A DNA stretch of 64,000 nt, taken from Gammaproteobacteria bacterium (GTDB taxonomy: Bacteria; Pseudomonadota; Gammaproteobacteria; SZUA-152). Positions 16,689 to 26,220 of this stretch are shown here, piece by piece (position 1 is the first letter of the stretch; every line of letters starts with the position of its first letter). The translations under genes were made by a program, and so were the position numbers. The stretch spans positions 91,950 through 155,949 of the forward strand of contig JAADGF010000105.1 in the NCBI GenBank assembly GCA_013152545.1. Reading direction: 5' to 3'. The notes under the pieces were generated by a model. It was not told the origin of the DNA, searched no databases, and saw only the letters and a list, made by a program, of their open reading frames with translations.

Positions 16689-18236
16689 CTAGAACCTTTC
16701 CAACTCTGGAAAAGGCAGTTGCCCTTGATGTATGTGCATGGCACCGAACTCTGCACAACGATGCAACGTCGGCACGGCTTTACCCGGATTTAATAACCCT
16801 TGCGGATCAAAGGCCGCTTTTATTGCATGAAACTGGGATAACTCCAAACGAGCAAACTGCACACACATTTGATTAATTTTCTCCATACCCACACCATGCT
16901 CGCCAGTAATCGTACCACCCACGGCCACACATAACTCCAGGATTTTGCCACCAAACGCTTCGGTACGCTCCAGTTCACCGGGCTTATTCGCATCATATAA
17001 TATCAGTGGATGCAAATTACCATCACCAGCATGGAACACATTTGCCACCCGCAGATCATAGTGCTGAGACCATTGCGCAATGGTTTTTAATACTTTTGGT
17101 AATTGCTTACGGGGAATAGTGCCATCCATACAGTAGTAGTCTGGGGATATTCTTCCCACCGCTGGAAACGCAGCCTTACGGCCACGCCAGAATGTCAAGC
17201 GCTCCGCTTCATCTTTGGCCGTATGTACACTTGTGGCACCACTGGAAAGCAAAATACTGCGTACTTTTGCAATATGCTCAGACACTTCTTCGTTGGTTCC
17301 ATCCAATTCACACAACAATATCGCTTCGGCATCTAACGGATAACCCGCATGTGCAAAATCTTCTGCGGCACTAATGGCCAGTTTATCCATCATTTCCAGC
17401 CCAGCGGGAATAACACCTGCAGCGATAATGTTACTCACCGCTTCGCAGGCTTTCTGCACATCATCATAAGCCGCAAGCATTACTTGAGCACGCTCCGGCT
17501 TTGGCAGGAGCTTTACCGTTACTTCAACAATAACACCTAACATACCTTCAGAACCTGTCATCAACGCCAACAAATCATACCCTGCTGCATCCAGGCCGTT
17601 GCCGCCAATGCTTAGCAGTTCACCCTCGATAGTGACAATTTTAAGCTGTTGAATATTGTGTACCGTTAAACCGTACTTTAAGCAATGCACACCACCGGAA
17701 TTTTCCGCTACGTTACCACCAATAGTGCACGCTATCTGTGAAGAGGGGTCCGGCGCATAATACAAACCATATTGATCAGCCGCTTGCGAAATAGCCAGAT
17801 TTCTCACCCCGGGCTGTACTTGAGCGATACGCCGTTTAGCATCAATGTGTAATATCTGTTTAAATTTTGCGAGGCTTAACAACACACCCTGTTGGTGCGG
17901 CAAAGCACCGCCGGATAAACCAGTACCTGCACCACGGGCCACCACGGGCACCTTGTGTTGTTGACATAAACCTAACACACGTTGTACTTGATCAACAGTG
18001 CTTGGCAATACCACAACCCAGGGAATCTGCCGGTAAGCCGATAAACCATCGCATTCGTAAGGATGAAGGTCTTCCCTTTCATGCAAAATGTCTGTGCTGG
18101 GAATTATTTTTTTTAGCGCACTGACAAACGACATTTTATTGATGTCAATATCGATGTCAGAGGTTTCGTCATGAACGTGATTGGTCATTTTAATTGCCGA
18201 CTGAGATTTTAACGCTGGCCCAATTCGAGATAACAC
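16689..18236 (-). CDS. glcD: Glycolate oxidase catalytic subunit
   Basis: A 515-residue FAD-linked oxidase. Landmarks are VVARGAGTGLSGGALPHQ, GNVAENSGGVHCLKYGLT, NVFHAGDGNLHPLI and TGEHGVGMEK, all diagnostic of the GlcD/D-lactate dehydrogenase family. With GlcE and GlcF it oxidises glycolate, a common product of algae. The GTG at 18236 has GGGGGAG upstream; an ATG 48 bp in is the alternative but has no site. No GlcC-type regulator or glcG/glcB gene is adjacent, so control must come from elsewhere. Confidence 0.95.
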   Translation of the reverse strand: MLSRIGPALKSQSAIKMTNHVHDETSDIDIDINKMSFVSALKKIIPSTDILHEREDLHPYECDGLSAYRQIPWVVVLPSTVDQVQRVLGLCQQHKVPVVARGAGTGLSGGALPHQQGVLLSLAKFKQILHIDAKRRIAQVQPGVRNLAISQAADQYGLYYAPDPSSQIACTIGGNVAENSGGVHCLKYGLTVHNIQQLKIVTIEGELLSIGGNGLDAAGYDLLALMTGSEGMLGVIVEVTVKLLPKPERAQVMLAAYDDVQKACEAVSNIIAAGVIPAGLEMMDKLAISAAEDFAHAGYPLDAEAILLCELDGTNEEVSEHIAKVRSILLSSGATSVHTAKDEAERLTFWRGRKAAFPAVGRISPDYYCMDGTIPRKQLPKVLKTIAQWSQHYDLRVANVFHAGDGNLHPLILYDANKPGELERTEAFGGKILELCVAVGGTITGEHGVGMEKINQMCVQFARLELSQFHAIKAAFDPQGLLNPGKAVPTLHRCAEFGAMHIHQGQLPFPELERF

Positions 18237-18818
18237 ATACTATGCTCCCCCAAAATGAATGAGAAACTGGTCACTTGTACTTTGAAAGCTAAAAACCCCG
18301 ACTAACGTTAAGTGTTTCCAGAACGCCTTGTGCATTAAATCAGTTTGTTGATATTGTATATTCTGTCATAGAGGACAGTTCATTTTCGGGACTAACAATA
18401 CCGGGAAAATAGATGACTGGCAAACTTCGCGCAAAATCCATGACAGCGCCATATTCATCACCAATCCACCTAAAATTATCAGTTGGGCGACATGTAAGCG
18501 TGCATTTTTTATCGTAACTGGGCAAGCGCGATGCGATAAAAAAACCTGCTCTACAAAGCATCGTCGCAGACTCACCTTTCAAGCAAAGCGGGTAAAAACA
18601 AAATACTTCAATTAATTCAAATGGTTATTGCTGATTATTAAGAACGAATGGGTTTAAATCTAAACATCAACGCCCTCAGATTAAAAAACACCCTCGCAAC
18701 CCCAATCTAAAACCCTTATCTTTTACCTCCTTGACAAATTTGGACGAGCATATTACTTTTGGCATCCAGATTTGGACAAGCGGCCTATTTTGATCGCAAT
18801 ACAAACAGGAGACATGCA
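18237..18818. other. Divergent intergenic region between glcD and the OYE gene
   Basis: A 580-bp gap between divergent genes. It holds a candidate promoter and direct repeat before the OYE gene (18731-18781). Two overlapping minus-strand frames near 18340-18582 have no ribosome site or family signature and are not called. A small stem CTGTC/GACAG lies at 18362-18377. Confidence 0.45.
18731..18781 (+). promoter_or_regulatory. Promoter and 12-bp direct repeat upstream of the OYE gene
   Basis: TTGACA (18731-18736) is a perfect -35 box; TACTTT at 17-bp spacing is a weak -10. Two near-identical 12-mers, ATTTGGACGAGC (18738-18749) and ATTTGGACAAGC (18770-18781), are spaced 32 bp apart, three helical turns, one inside the spacer and one just downstream of the -10. 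Such an arrangement fits a repressor site, possibly for the TetR protein encoded downstream. Confidence 0.45.
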
Positions 18819-19886
18819 ATGAATCCGAACTTATTTTCTTCCTACACAGTCGGTGACCTTACCTTGGCGAATCGGATGGTAATGGCTCCATTGACACGAA
18901 ACCGCGCCGCCAGCGGAAATATCCCTCAACGCATAAACATCGAATACTATCGCCAACGCGCCAGCGCCGGATTAATTATCACCGAAGCATCACAAGTCTC
19001 TCCCGAAGGGGTTGGCTATCCAGCAACACCGGGCATACATAGTGACGAACAAGTCGCAGGTTGGCGCAAGGTTACGGATGCAGTACATAACGAAGGCGGA
19101 CGTATCTTTATTCAACTCTGGTATTGCGGACGCATTTCCCACCCAAGCATGCTACCTAATCAGCAAACACCCGTCGCTCCTTCCGCAATACGCCCCGACG
19201 GTGAAGCCGTTACCAATGACGGTATGCAAGCATTTGTTGAGCCTCGCGCACTCGAAATAAACGAAATCGCTGGCATTGTTACCCAATTCAAACATGCCGC
19301 TGCACAAGCCAAAACCGCTGGGTTTGATGGCATCGAAGTGCACGCCGCCAATGGTTACCTAATTGATCAGTTTTTGCGTGATGGCAGTAACCAACGCACC
19401 GATCAATATGGTGGCAATATTGAAAACCGTACGCGTTTTTTAAATCAAATACTCAATGCAGTCTGCGAGGTCTGGCCAACTAATCGCGTGGGCGTTCGCC
19501 TATCACCTGAAAACAGCTTTAATACTATGTCCGACTCAAACCCACAACAACACTTCGATTATATCGTCAAGCAGCTTAGTACACGTAATTTAGCTTACTT
19601 ACACATCCTGGAAGGTGACATGATGTCGCAACAACGCCAGGTAGACTACCGCGTATTGCGCGACAATTTTGGCGGCGTCTATATGGCAAATAATGGCTAC
19701 GACAAAGCACGCGCACAAACCTCGTTGAACCATGGCGATAGCGATTTAGTGGCATTTGGCGTGTTATATTTAGCAAACCCGGATTTACTAAAGCGCTTCA
19801 AAACTGATGCCACTCTCAACACGCCTGATCAAAACACCTTCTACGGGGGCGACGAAAGAGGCTACACTGATTACCCTTTTTTATAA
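18819..19886 (+). CDS. Old Yellow Enzyme family alkene reductase (NemA-like)
   Basis: A 355-residue FMN-dependent reductase of the NemA/OYE family. Visible features are MAPLTRNRA near the N-terminus, FIQLWYCGRISHP, the catalytic/FMN block GIEVHAANGYLIDQFL with RTDQYGGNIENRTRF, and VGVRLSPEN. The usual His in the LWHxGRxS segment is Tyr here. These enzymes reduce electrophilic alkenes and nitro compounds with NAD(P)H. The ATG at 18819 is chosen because AGGAGACATGCA precedes it. A TetR regulator follows on the same strand, as in nemRA-type detoxification loci. Confidence 0.92.
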   Translation: MNPNLFSSYTVGDLTLANRMVMAPLTRNRAASGNIPQRINIEYYRQRASAGLIITEASQVSPEGVGYPATPGIHSDEQVAGWRKVTDAVHNEGGRIFIQLWYCGRISHPSMLPNQQTPVAPSAIRPDGEAVTNDGMQAFVEPRALEINEIAGIVTQFKHAAAQAKTAGFDGIEVHAANGYLIDQFLRDGSNQRTDQYGGNIENRTRFLNQILNAVCEVWPTNRVGVRLSPENSFNTMSDSNPQQHFDYIVKQLSTRNLAYLHILEGDMMSQQRQVDYRVLRDNFGGVYMANNGYDKARAQTSLNHGDSDLVAFGVLYLANPDLLKRFKTDATLNTPDQNTFYGGDERGYTDYPFL

Positions 19887-19913
19887 AAACAGACCAAGAA
19901 GCCCTAAAAGAAG

Positions 19914-19959
19914 CACGCGCTATCCGTTGCTGCCGACTTAACGTTAGCAACACAGCGTG
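19914..19959 (+). promoter_or_regulatory. Nested hairpin between the OYE and TetR genes
   Basis: Outer arms CACGC (19914-19918) and GCGTG (19955-19959) enclose inner arms GTTGCT and AGCAAC with a short loop. No U-run follows, so it is unlikely to be a strong intrinsic terminator; it may modulate read-through into the regulator gene. Confidence 0.35.
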
Positions 19960-20022
19960 GCACACGGCCCTCAGTGGAGATTTTTAGGATGATGATACTG
20001 AGAAAGAGGTAACCAGGCATCT

Positions 20023-20598
20023 ATGGGACAAAAAGGCGATGCGCTACGACAACGTATCATAGCAGCCGCAGACCAGCTCTTCTACGAACAAGGCTACGAA
20101 AATACCTCGTTTAGTGACATTGCCAACGCGGTTAATATTTCGCGCGGGAATTTTTATTTTTACTTCAAAAGCAAGAACGACATTCTTTCAGCCGTGCTCA
20201 GCGCACGGCTGGACGACGTTCGAGCCATGCTGGAAGAATGGGAAACTTTATACCCCGCCCCCAAACTGCGCATTATCCATTATATCGACATCTTAACCAC
20301 CAATCAAAGCAACGTCACCAAGCATGGCTGCCCCATCGGTAGCCTGTGCACAGAACTGGTTAAGCTCAGCCATGACATGCAGAGCCAAGCCACCAGCATC
20401 TTTGCCTTGTTCTGTCATTGGCTGACCGCACAGTTCTTCCAACTGGGACAAAAACGAAACGCGCGACGACTCGCCATGCATTTGCTGGCACGTGGCCAGG
20501 GTATCGCCAGTATTGCCAATGCGTTTAATGATGCAAAATTTCTACAGCGCGAAGTCAAAAGCCTGAAAATTTGGTTGGATGAAGTAACACAGGACTAA
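20023..20598 (+). CDS. TetR/AcrR family regulator
   Basis: A 191-residue protein with a typical TetR N-terminal DNA-binding domain: RIIAAADQLFYEQGYENTSFSDIA then the recognition helix NISRGNFYFYF. The C-terminal ligand domain has two close cysteines in HGCPIGSLCTE (Cys103 and Cys109). In the NemR branch a cysteine in this region senses electrophiles, which would fit control of the adjacent Old Yellow Enzyme; that is inference from position. It lies 136 bp downstream of the OYE gene on the same strand, so the pair may form a feedback unit. Confidence 0.88.
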   Translation: MGQKGDALRQRIIAAADQLFYEQGYENTSFSDIANAVNISRGNFYFYFKSKNDILSAVLSARLDDVRAMLEEWETLYPAPKLRIIHYIDILTTNQSNVTKHGCPIGSLCTELVKLSHDMQSQATSIFALFCHWLTAQFFQLGQKRNARRLAMHLLARGQGIASIANAFNDAKFLQREVKSLKIWLDEVTQD

Positions 20599-20627
20599 TC
20601 GAAAATAAGAGGCTGTATCAAACCTAA

Positions 20628-20653
20628 CACATCAGTTGAATTGTCGCGACAGC
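20628..20653 (+). repeat. Repeat D, copy 1 (CACATCAGTTGAAT)
   Basis: CACATCAGTTGAAT followed by TGTCGCGACAG. The reverse complement occurs at 42794-42812 with one mismatch over 19 bp, and the first 14 bases recur at 62389-62402. It follows ACCTAAC at 20622-20628, which fits the RYYYAAC inverse-core consensus of integron attC sites. Confidence 0.5.
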
Positions 20654-20722
20654 AACGGCGAAGAATGGGTAAGATGTCTTATACCTCCCTGTTTGATATC
20701 GGCCTGCTGCCGCTCGACTCAC

Positions 20723-20910
20723 CCTAGGAGGACCTGTGAGAATAGCAGCCGTCGCGAGGGAACGCCCATTTTGAGTCCATTTTTTCGATTGCATCCGGGC
20801 ACCTACTTTTGGCATTTGAGGCGAATATTGAGTCTATTTAACGTAGTGATCATAGAAATGGGCCAATATGACGTTTCGCAGTCGACTTTCTATTCTCGGA
20901 CAGCCTCCCT
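20723..20910. mobile_element. MITE-like element with inverted ends
   Basis: The left end CCTGTGAGAATAG (20733-20745) and right end CTATTCTCGGACAG (20890-20903) are near-perfect inverted copies, enclosing about 145 bp with no gene. The left end and core match repeat C copy 1 at 9415-9453. The short length, inverted ends and presence elsewhere fit a non-autonomous element. No target-site duplication could be fixed by eye. Confidence 0.55.
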
Positions 20911-21235
20911 CGTCGAGCATCAATCACAACAATGCGAATAACATAATAATTGCTCTCAATTGAACGACTGTGTAGACGCAGATATGACACGACTCAGACA
21001 ATAAACAGCCAAGCGCCAAATAGGAATGTGATGCACCCACCCCCTAACACACTGAAATCACTCGTGTTTTTTTACATCGACCCGACACCTACTTTGTAAT
21101 AGATTTTTTAACAGGGTCAACTCATTAATTTTTCGATGATGAAGGTTAGAGTGACAAAATTGTGGTCACTACTCGTGGGACAGGATCGCGCGACGGGGGC
21201 GGGGCTGCCTGAAGAGATCACTTATTCACCGAGTG

Positions 21236-21502
21236 TCAGCGACGCTTGCCCTTGTGACTTTTACGTTCCTCTTCGAATTTGACTTTCAGGAGATTACCTT
21301 CAAACGACTTACCGTCTAACCCCGCAATGGCGGCGCGTGCATCATGCCCTTCCATTTCAAGAAAACCAAATCCTTTACAATTACCCGAAAACAGGTCTTT
21401 CACGAGCTTAACGGAACGTACCTTGCCGAACTCTGAAAACAGGGCCAGCAGGGACTCCTCGGTGGTAGTGGGCGGTAAACTGCCAACAAATAATTTCTTC
21501 AC
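21236..21502 (-). CDS. RRM-type RNA-binding protein
   Basis: An 88-residue single RNA-recognition-motif protein. RNP-2 is LFVGSL (residues 4-9), RNP-1 is KGFGFLEM, and the tail is basic (EEERKSHKGKRR). Small RRM proteins of this type bind single-stranded RNA and are often cold-induced. The GTG at 21502 is chosen for its GAGGAG seven bases upstream. It lies 84 bp downstream of the cold-shock gene on the same strand, with a hairpin between them, suggesting partial read-through from the cold-shock promoter. Confidence 0.88.
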   Translation of the reverse strand: MKKLFVGSLPPTTTEESLLALFSEFGKVRSVKLVKDLFSGNCKGFGFLEMEGHDARAAIAGLDGKSFEGNLLKVKFEEERKSHKGKRR

Positions 21503-21533
21503 TTTGAAGCTCCTCTTTTCACGTAAAAGAGTA

Positions 21534-21557
21534 AACCCCACGATGCTCCGCGGGGTT
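21534..21557 (-). terminator. Hairpin between cold-shock and RRM genes
   Basis: On the minus strand AACCCCGCG pairs with CGTGGGGTT around a 6-base loop, followed by a short U-rich stretch (ACUCUUUU). It fits a leaky intrinsic terminator that would make the cold-shock mRNA the major product and the RRM mRNA a read-through product. Confidence 0.65.
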
Positions 21558-21585
21558 CACTCGCGACAGCAAACTTACCGATCGC

Positions 21586-21786
21586 TTAGACCTGTACGTT
21601 TGTTGCCTGCGGACCTTTAGGTCCGTTTTCCACATTAAAGGTCACCTGTTGGCCTTCAGCCAGCGTGCGGAATCCTTCGCTGGAGATAGCAGAGAAATGA
21701 ACAAACACATCTTTGCTGCCATCATCAGGTGTAATAAAGCCAAAGCCCTTGGATTCGTTAAACCATTTAACGGTTCCTGTTTCCAT
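21586..21786 (-). CDS. CspA-family cold-shock protein
   Basis: A 66-residue cold-shock domain protein of full family length. RNP-1 KGFGFITP and RNP-2 DVFVHFSAI are intact, with GTVKWFN at the start. It binds single-stranded RNA and DNA and acts as an RNA chaperone. ATGAGGTAATTATC precedes the ATG. The more than 200 bp upstream are AT-rich, allowing a long 5' leader as in other csp genes. The helicase gene divergent to it is also a typical cold-response function. Confidence 0.97.
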   Translation of the reverse strand: METGTVKWFNESKGFGFITPDDGSKDVFVHFSAISSEGFRTLAEGQQVTFNVENGPKGPQATNVQV

Positions 21787-22426
21787 GATAATTACCTCAT
21801 TTAGTATAAAAAAATAGAAAAAGTGTTACAAATCTTACAAGGTAATTAACAGGAGAAAACGTCGAGAGAACTTCTGACAAAAACCAGGATAGAATGTAGC
21901 GATGTGTATTGTAACTGATTTTAGACTAAAAACACTACTTTTCTTTACTGTAAATTTCAAAAACTGTAAATCAAGGTCATCATTATCACTGATAATCGCC
22001 ATTAGACGACAATGATTCGGGTGAATCTCTCTCGCCTATTTCTCGAACACCTGTTTCAAAACACCCATCTCAAACACGCTAATTCCCCTTCGGGCAATTA
22101 TAATGCCGCCGCCTATCAAGACACCAAGCACTCAAAATGCAGAAACGACGTTGGTACCCCCGCCGAAGCACCCACCAACAAAGCGCCAAGTAACAATACA
22201 CAAAGTGAATCAGGCCCAATAAAACAGAAAATATTGCAGCCGGGCCACCTTTTTGGAAAATTTTCAGATATAATGAATCGCTTAAGCTCTGGCGCACTTC
22301 GGTCTGCGCCTGTTTTCAACGCGGTAATCTTTCCCGATTCACCTCGAAACACACTAATGAGTTTCCGCCTAGACCGACCCAAAACCTGTACGTTGGGTAG
22401 GCCGATCCCCTGGAGAACATCGTCGT
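21787..22426. other. Intergenic region between cold-shock gene and helicase
   Basis: A 640-bp stretch between divergent genes that must hold the csp promoter and leader and the helicase promoter. Overlapping frames on both strands at 22012-22437 and 22116-22433 show no family resemblance and are not called. No repeats recognised. Confidence 0.4.
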
Positions 22427-23761
<1,335 letters not shown>

Positions 23762-23909
23762 GAGCCTCAAAGACCGTGCTTCGACAAAGTGATACATTGT
23801 CGGCAACAGTGATCGCATTCACATGAAGCTCTACGCAACAACACATAACCCCGGCGTAAACAGCCATTTAATCGAACCAACAACTCTTTTTGTCCAGGAT
23901 AAAACAATG

Positions 23910-25520
23910 CTAGCAACCGCGAATATCACCATACAATTTGGCGCCAAACCACTCTTTGAAAACGTCTCAGTTAAGTTTGGCGATGGTAATCGCTATGGAC
24001 TGATTGGAGCCAATGGCAGCGGGAAATCCACTTTCATGAAAATTTTGGGCGGTGACCTGGAACCCTCCTCCGGCAACGTATCAAAAGACCCGCATGAACG
24101 TATCGGCAAATTGAAACAGGATCAATTTGCTTATGAAGAAAACGGCGTTGTCGACACCGTCATCATGGGGCACGAAGAACTATGGGCCGTTAAATCACAG
24201 CGTGATGCAATTTACGCCAACCCGGAGATGACCGAAGCAGACGGTATTCGAGCTGCCGAGCTCGAGTCTGAATTCGCCGAAATGGATGGCTATACAGCCG
24301 AGGCCCGTGCCAGCGAACTGCTACTGGGGGTAGGCATACCCATTGAACAACACAACGGTCCCATGAGTGACGTGGCGCCAGGCTGGAAATTACGCGTATT
24401 ATTGGCACAGGCCTTATTTTCTGAACCAGATATTATGCTGCTTGATGAGCCCACCAATAACTTGGATATTAATACCATTCGCTGGCTGGAAGGAGTGCTA
24501 AACGCACGCAATTGCACCATGATCATTATCTCCCATGACCGCCATTTTTTAAACAGCGTCTGCACCCATATGGCTGACTTAGATTACGGTGAAATCCGCG
24601 TATACCCTGGTTCGTACGATGAATACATGACCGCTGCAACACAGGCAAGCGAACGTTTATTGGCAAACAACGCCAAGAAAAAAGCACAAATTGCTGAACT
24701 TAAAACGTTTGTCAGCCGTTTCTCCGCAAATGCCTCAAAATCAAAACAAGCAACATCCCGCGCCAAACAAATTGACAAAATTAAACTGGAAGAAGTCAAA
24801 CCATCTAGTCGCCAAACCCCTTATATCCGTTTTGACGAGAACAAAAAACTGCATCGACTGGCGTTAGAACTGGAAGACCTCGGCAAACGTTTTGATGAAG
24901 ACTTATTCAATAACCTCAGCCTCATGGTAGAAGTGGGCGAACGCATTGCCGTAATCGGCCCCAACGGCATTGGTAAAACCACGCTGTTAAAATGCCTGAG
25001 CGGTGATTTGGAGCCATCAACTGGCACCATTAAATGGTCTGAAAATGCAGACATTGGCTATTATGCACAAGATCACGCTGCCGACTTTGAAGAAAAAAAA
25101 ACCTTGTTCGAATGGATGGAACAATGGGGCAATGAACACCACGATGAACAGGTGATTCGTGGTACCTTGGGGCGCTTATTGTTTTCTCAAGACGACATCA
25201 ATAAAACTGTCGACGTGATCTCCGGCGGCGAACAAGGCCGCATGATATTTGGCAAATTAATGCTACAATGTAATAATATTTTATTAATGGACGAACCCAC
25301 CAACCATTTGGACATGGAATCCATTGAAGCACTGAATCTAGCCCTGGAAAACTACCCCGGCACGTTAATTTTTGTCAGCCATGACCGTGAATTTGTGTCT
25401 TCACTGGCAACACGTATTATCGAACTCACGCCAACAGGCATCATTGATTTTCACGGCACATATGAAGACTACTTACGCAACCAAAACATGGAACAAAACA
25501 ATTATAAAAAAGCACGTTAA
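23910..25520 (+). CDS. ybiT: ABC-F ATPase, YbiT-like
   Basis: A 536-residue protein with two ABC ATPase domains and no membrane spans, the form of ribosome-associated ABC-F factors. Domain 1 has GANGSGKST, a non-canonical signature VAPGWKLR, and [11 protein letters not shown]. Domain 2 has GPNGIGKTT, the signature ISGGEQGRM, and [11 protein letters not shown]. The unusual first signature and length match the YbiT branch. The ATG at 23910 follows CAGGATAAAACA; frames open 87 bp upstream but lack such a site. A NYN-domain gene follows 11 bp downstream. Confidence 0.93.
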   Translation, partial: LATANITIQFGAKPLFENVSVKFGDGNRYGLIGANGSGKSTFMKILGGDLEPSSGNVSKDPHERIGKLKQDQFAYEENGVVDTVIMGHEELWAVKSQRDAIYANPEMTEADGIRAAELESEFAEMDGYTAEARASELLLGVGIPIEQHNGPMSDVAPGWKLRVLLAQALFSEPDIMLLDEPTNNLDINTIRWLEGVLNARNCTMIIISHDRHFLNSVCTHMADLDYGEIRVYPGSYDEYMTAATQASERLLANNAKKKAQIAELKTFVSRFSANASKSKQATSRAKQIDKIKLEEVKPSSRQTPYIRFDENKKLHRLALELEDLGKRFDEDLFNNLSLMVEVGERIAVIGPNGIGKTTLLKCLSGDLEPSTGTIKWSENADIGYYAQDHAADFEEKKTLFEWMEQWGNEHHDEQVIRGTLGRLLFSQDDINKTVDVISGGEQGRMIFGKLMLQCNNILLMDEPTNHLDMESIEALNLALENYPGTLIFVSHDREFVSSLATRIIELTPTGIIDFHGTYEDYLRNQNMEQNNYKKAR

Positions 25521-25531
25521 CAGACACCAAC

Positions 25532-26005
25532 ATGAAAAAAACTGCAATTTTTGTTGATGTGCAAAACATCTATTACACTACTCGACAGGCCTATGGCCGG
25601 CAATTCAACTACCGAAAACTTTGGCAACAAATAAGCGCTAAAGGAGATATTTTTTCTGCTACCGCATATGCAATAAATCGTGGTGACGAGCAACAAATTA
25701 AATTTCAGGATGCCCTCAAACACATCGGCTTCACCGTAAAACTCAAACCCTATATTCAGCGTAGCGACGGTTCGGCCAAAGGTGATTGGGATGTTGGCAT
25801 AACAATCGACATTATGGAAACAGCGATGGATGTTGATACCATTGTACTGCTATCGGGTGACGGAGATTTTGATCTGTTGCTCGATAAAATCAAAAAGGAC
25901 TATGCCGTCAATACCGAGGTATATAGTGTACCCGCCCTCACAGCCAACTCTCTAATTAATGCCGCCAGCGTTTACCACCCCATTAAAACGGATTTATTGC
26001 TGTAG
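25532..26005 (+). CDS. NYN-domain (PIN-like) protein, LabA/DUF88 type
   Basis: A 157-residue protein with the NYN nuclease pattern: AIFVDVQNIYY near the N-terminus, KGDWDVGITIDI in the middle and LLSGDGDFDLLL. Together these supply the acidic residues of a PIN-like ribonuclease site. NYN proteins act on RNA, but the target here is unknown. The gene begins 11 bp after the ABC-F gene, so the two are likely co-transcribed, pairing a ribosome-bound ATPase with a putative RNase. A family A repeat lies immediately downstream. Confidence 0.85.
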   Translation: MKKTAIFVDVQNIYYTTRQAYGRQFNYRKLWQQISAKGDIFSATAYAINRGDEQQIKFQDALKHIGFTVKLKPYIQRSDGSAKGDWDVGITIDIMETAMDVDTIVLLSGDGDFDLLLDKIKKDYAVNTEVYSVPALTANSLINAASVYHPIKTDLLL

Positions 26006-26020
26006 ATAATTTAGAATTAC

Positions 26021-26173
26021 ATACCCATAGCGCGTAAGATTTAGGTCTAAATATGCGTCATATTTATTTCATCGCTCAACAAAACGATGCGTAATAGTCA
26101 TTCTATTGCAAGGCATTTTAACAATGCGATGGGATAGGTAGGGCGTGCGGTGATAGCTAAATCGTTATGGGTA
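26021..26173 (+). mobile_element. Interspersed repeat family A, copy 2 (intact, MITE-like)
   Basis: A 153-bp element with inverted ends: ATACCCATAGCG at the left (26021-26032) and CGTTATGGGTA at the right (26163-26173). The interior matches 4719-4856. Short length, inverted ends and repeated occurrence fit a non-autonomous transposable element. No matching transposase is in the window. Confidence 0.7.
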
Positions 26174-26220
26174 CACAATAATGCGTTATGAAGATAGGTT
26201 TACATTTTAAAGAGGCAAAC

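Larger units (their letters stand above)
20599..21235. other. Gene-free region with MITE-like element
   Basis: A 637-bp stretch between convergent genes. It contains the repeat segment at 20628-20653, also found near 42794 and 62388, and the 188-bp element at 20723-20910. No convincing gene or terminator. The remainder (20911-21235) shows nothing recognisable. Confidence 0.5.

Noticed and set aside
18340-18582. Minus-strand 80-codon frame upstream of glcD
   Set aside because: Overlaps another frame on the same strand, no start signal and no family pattern.
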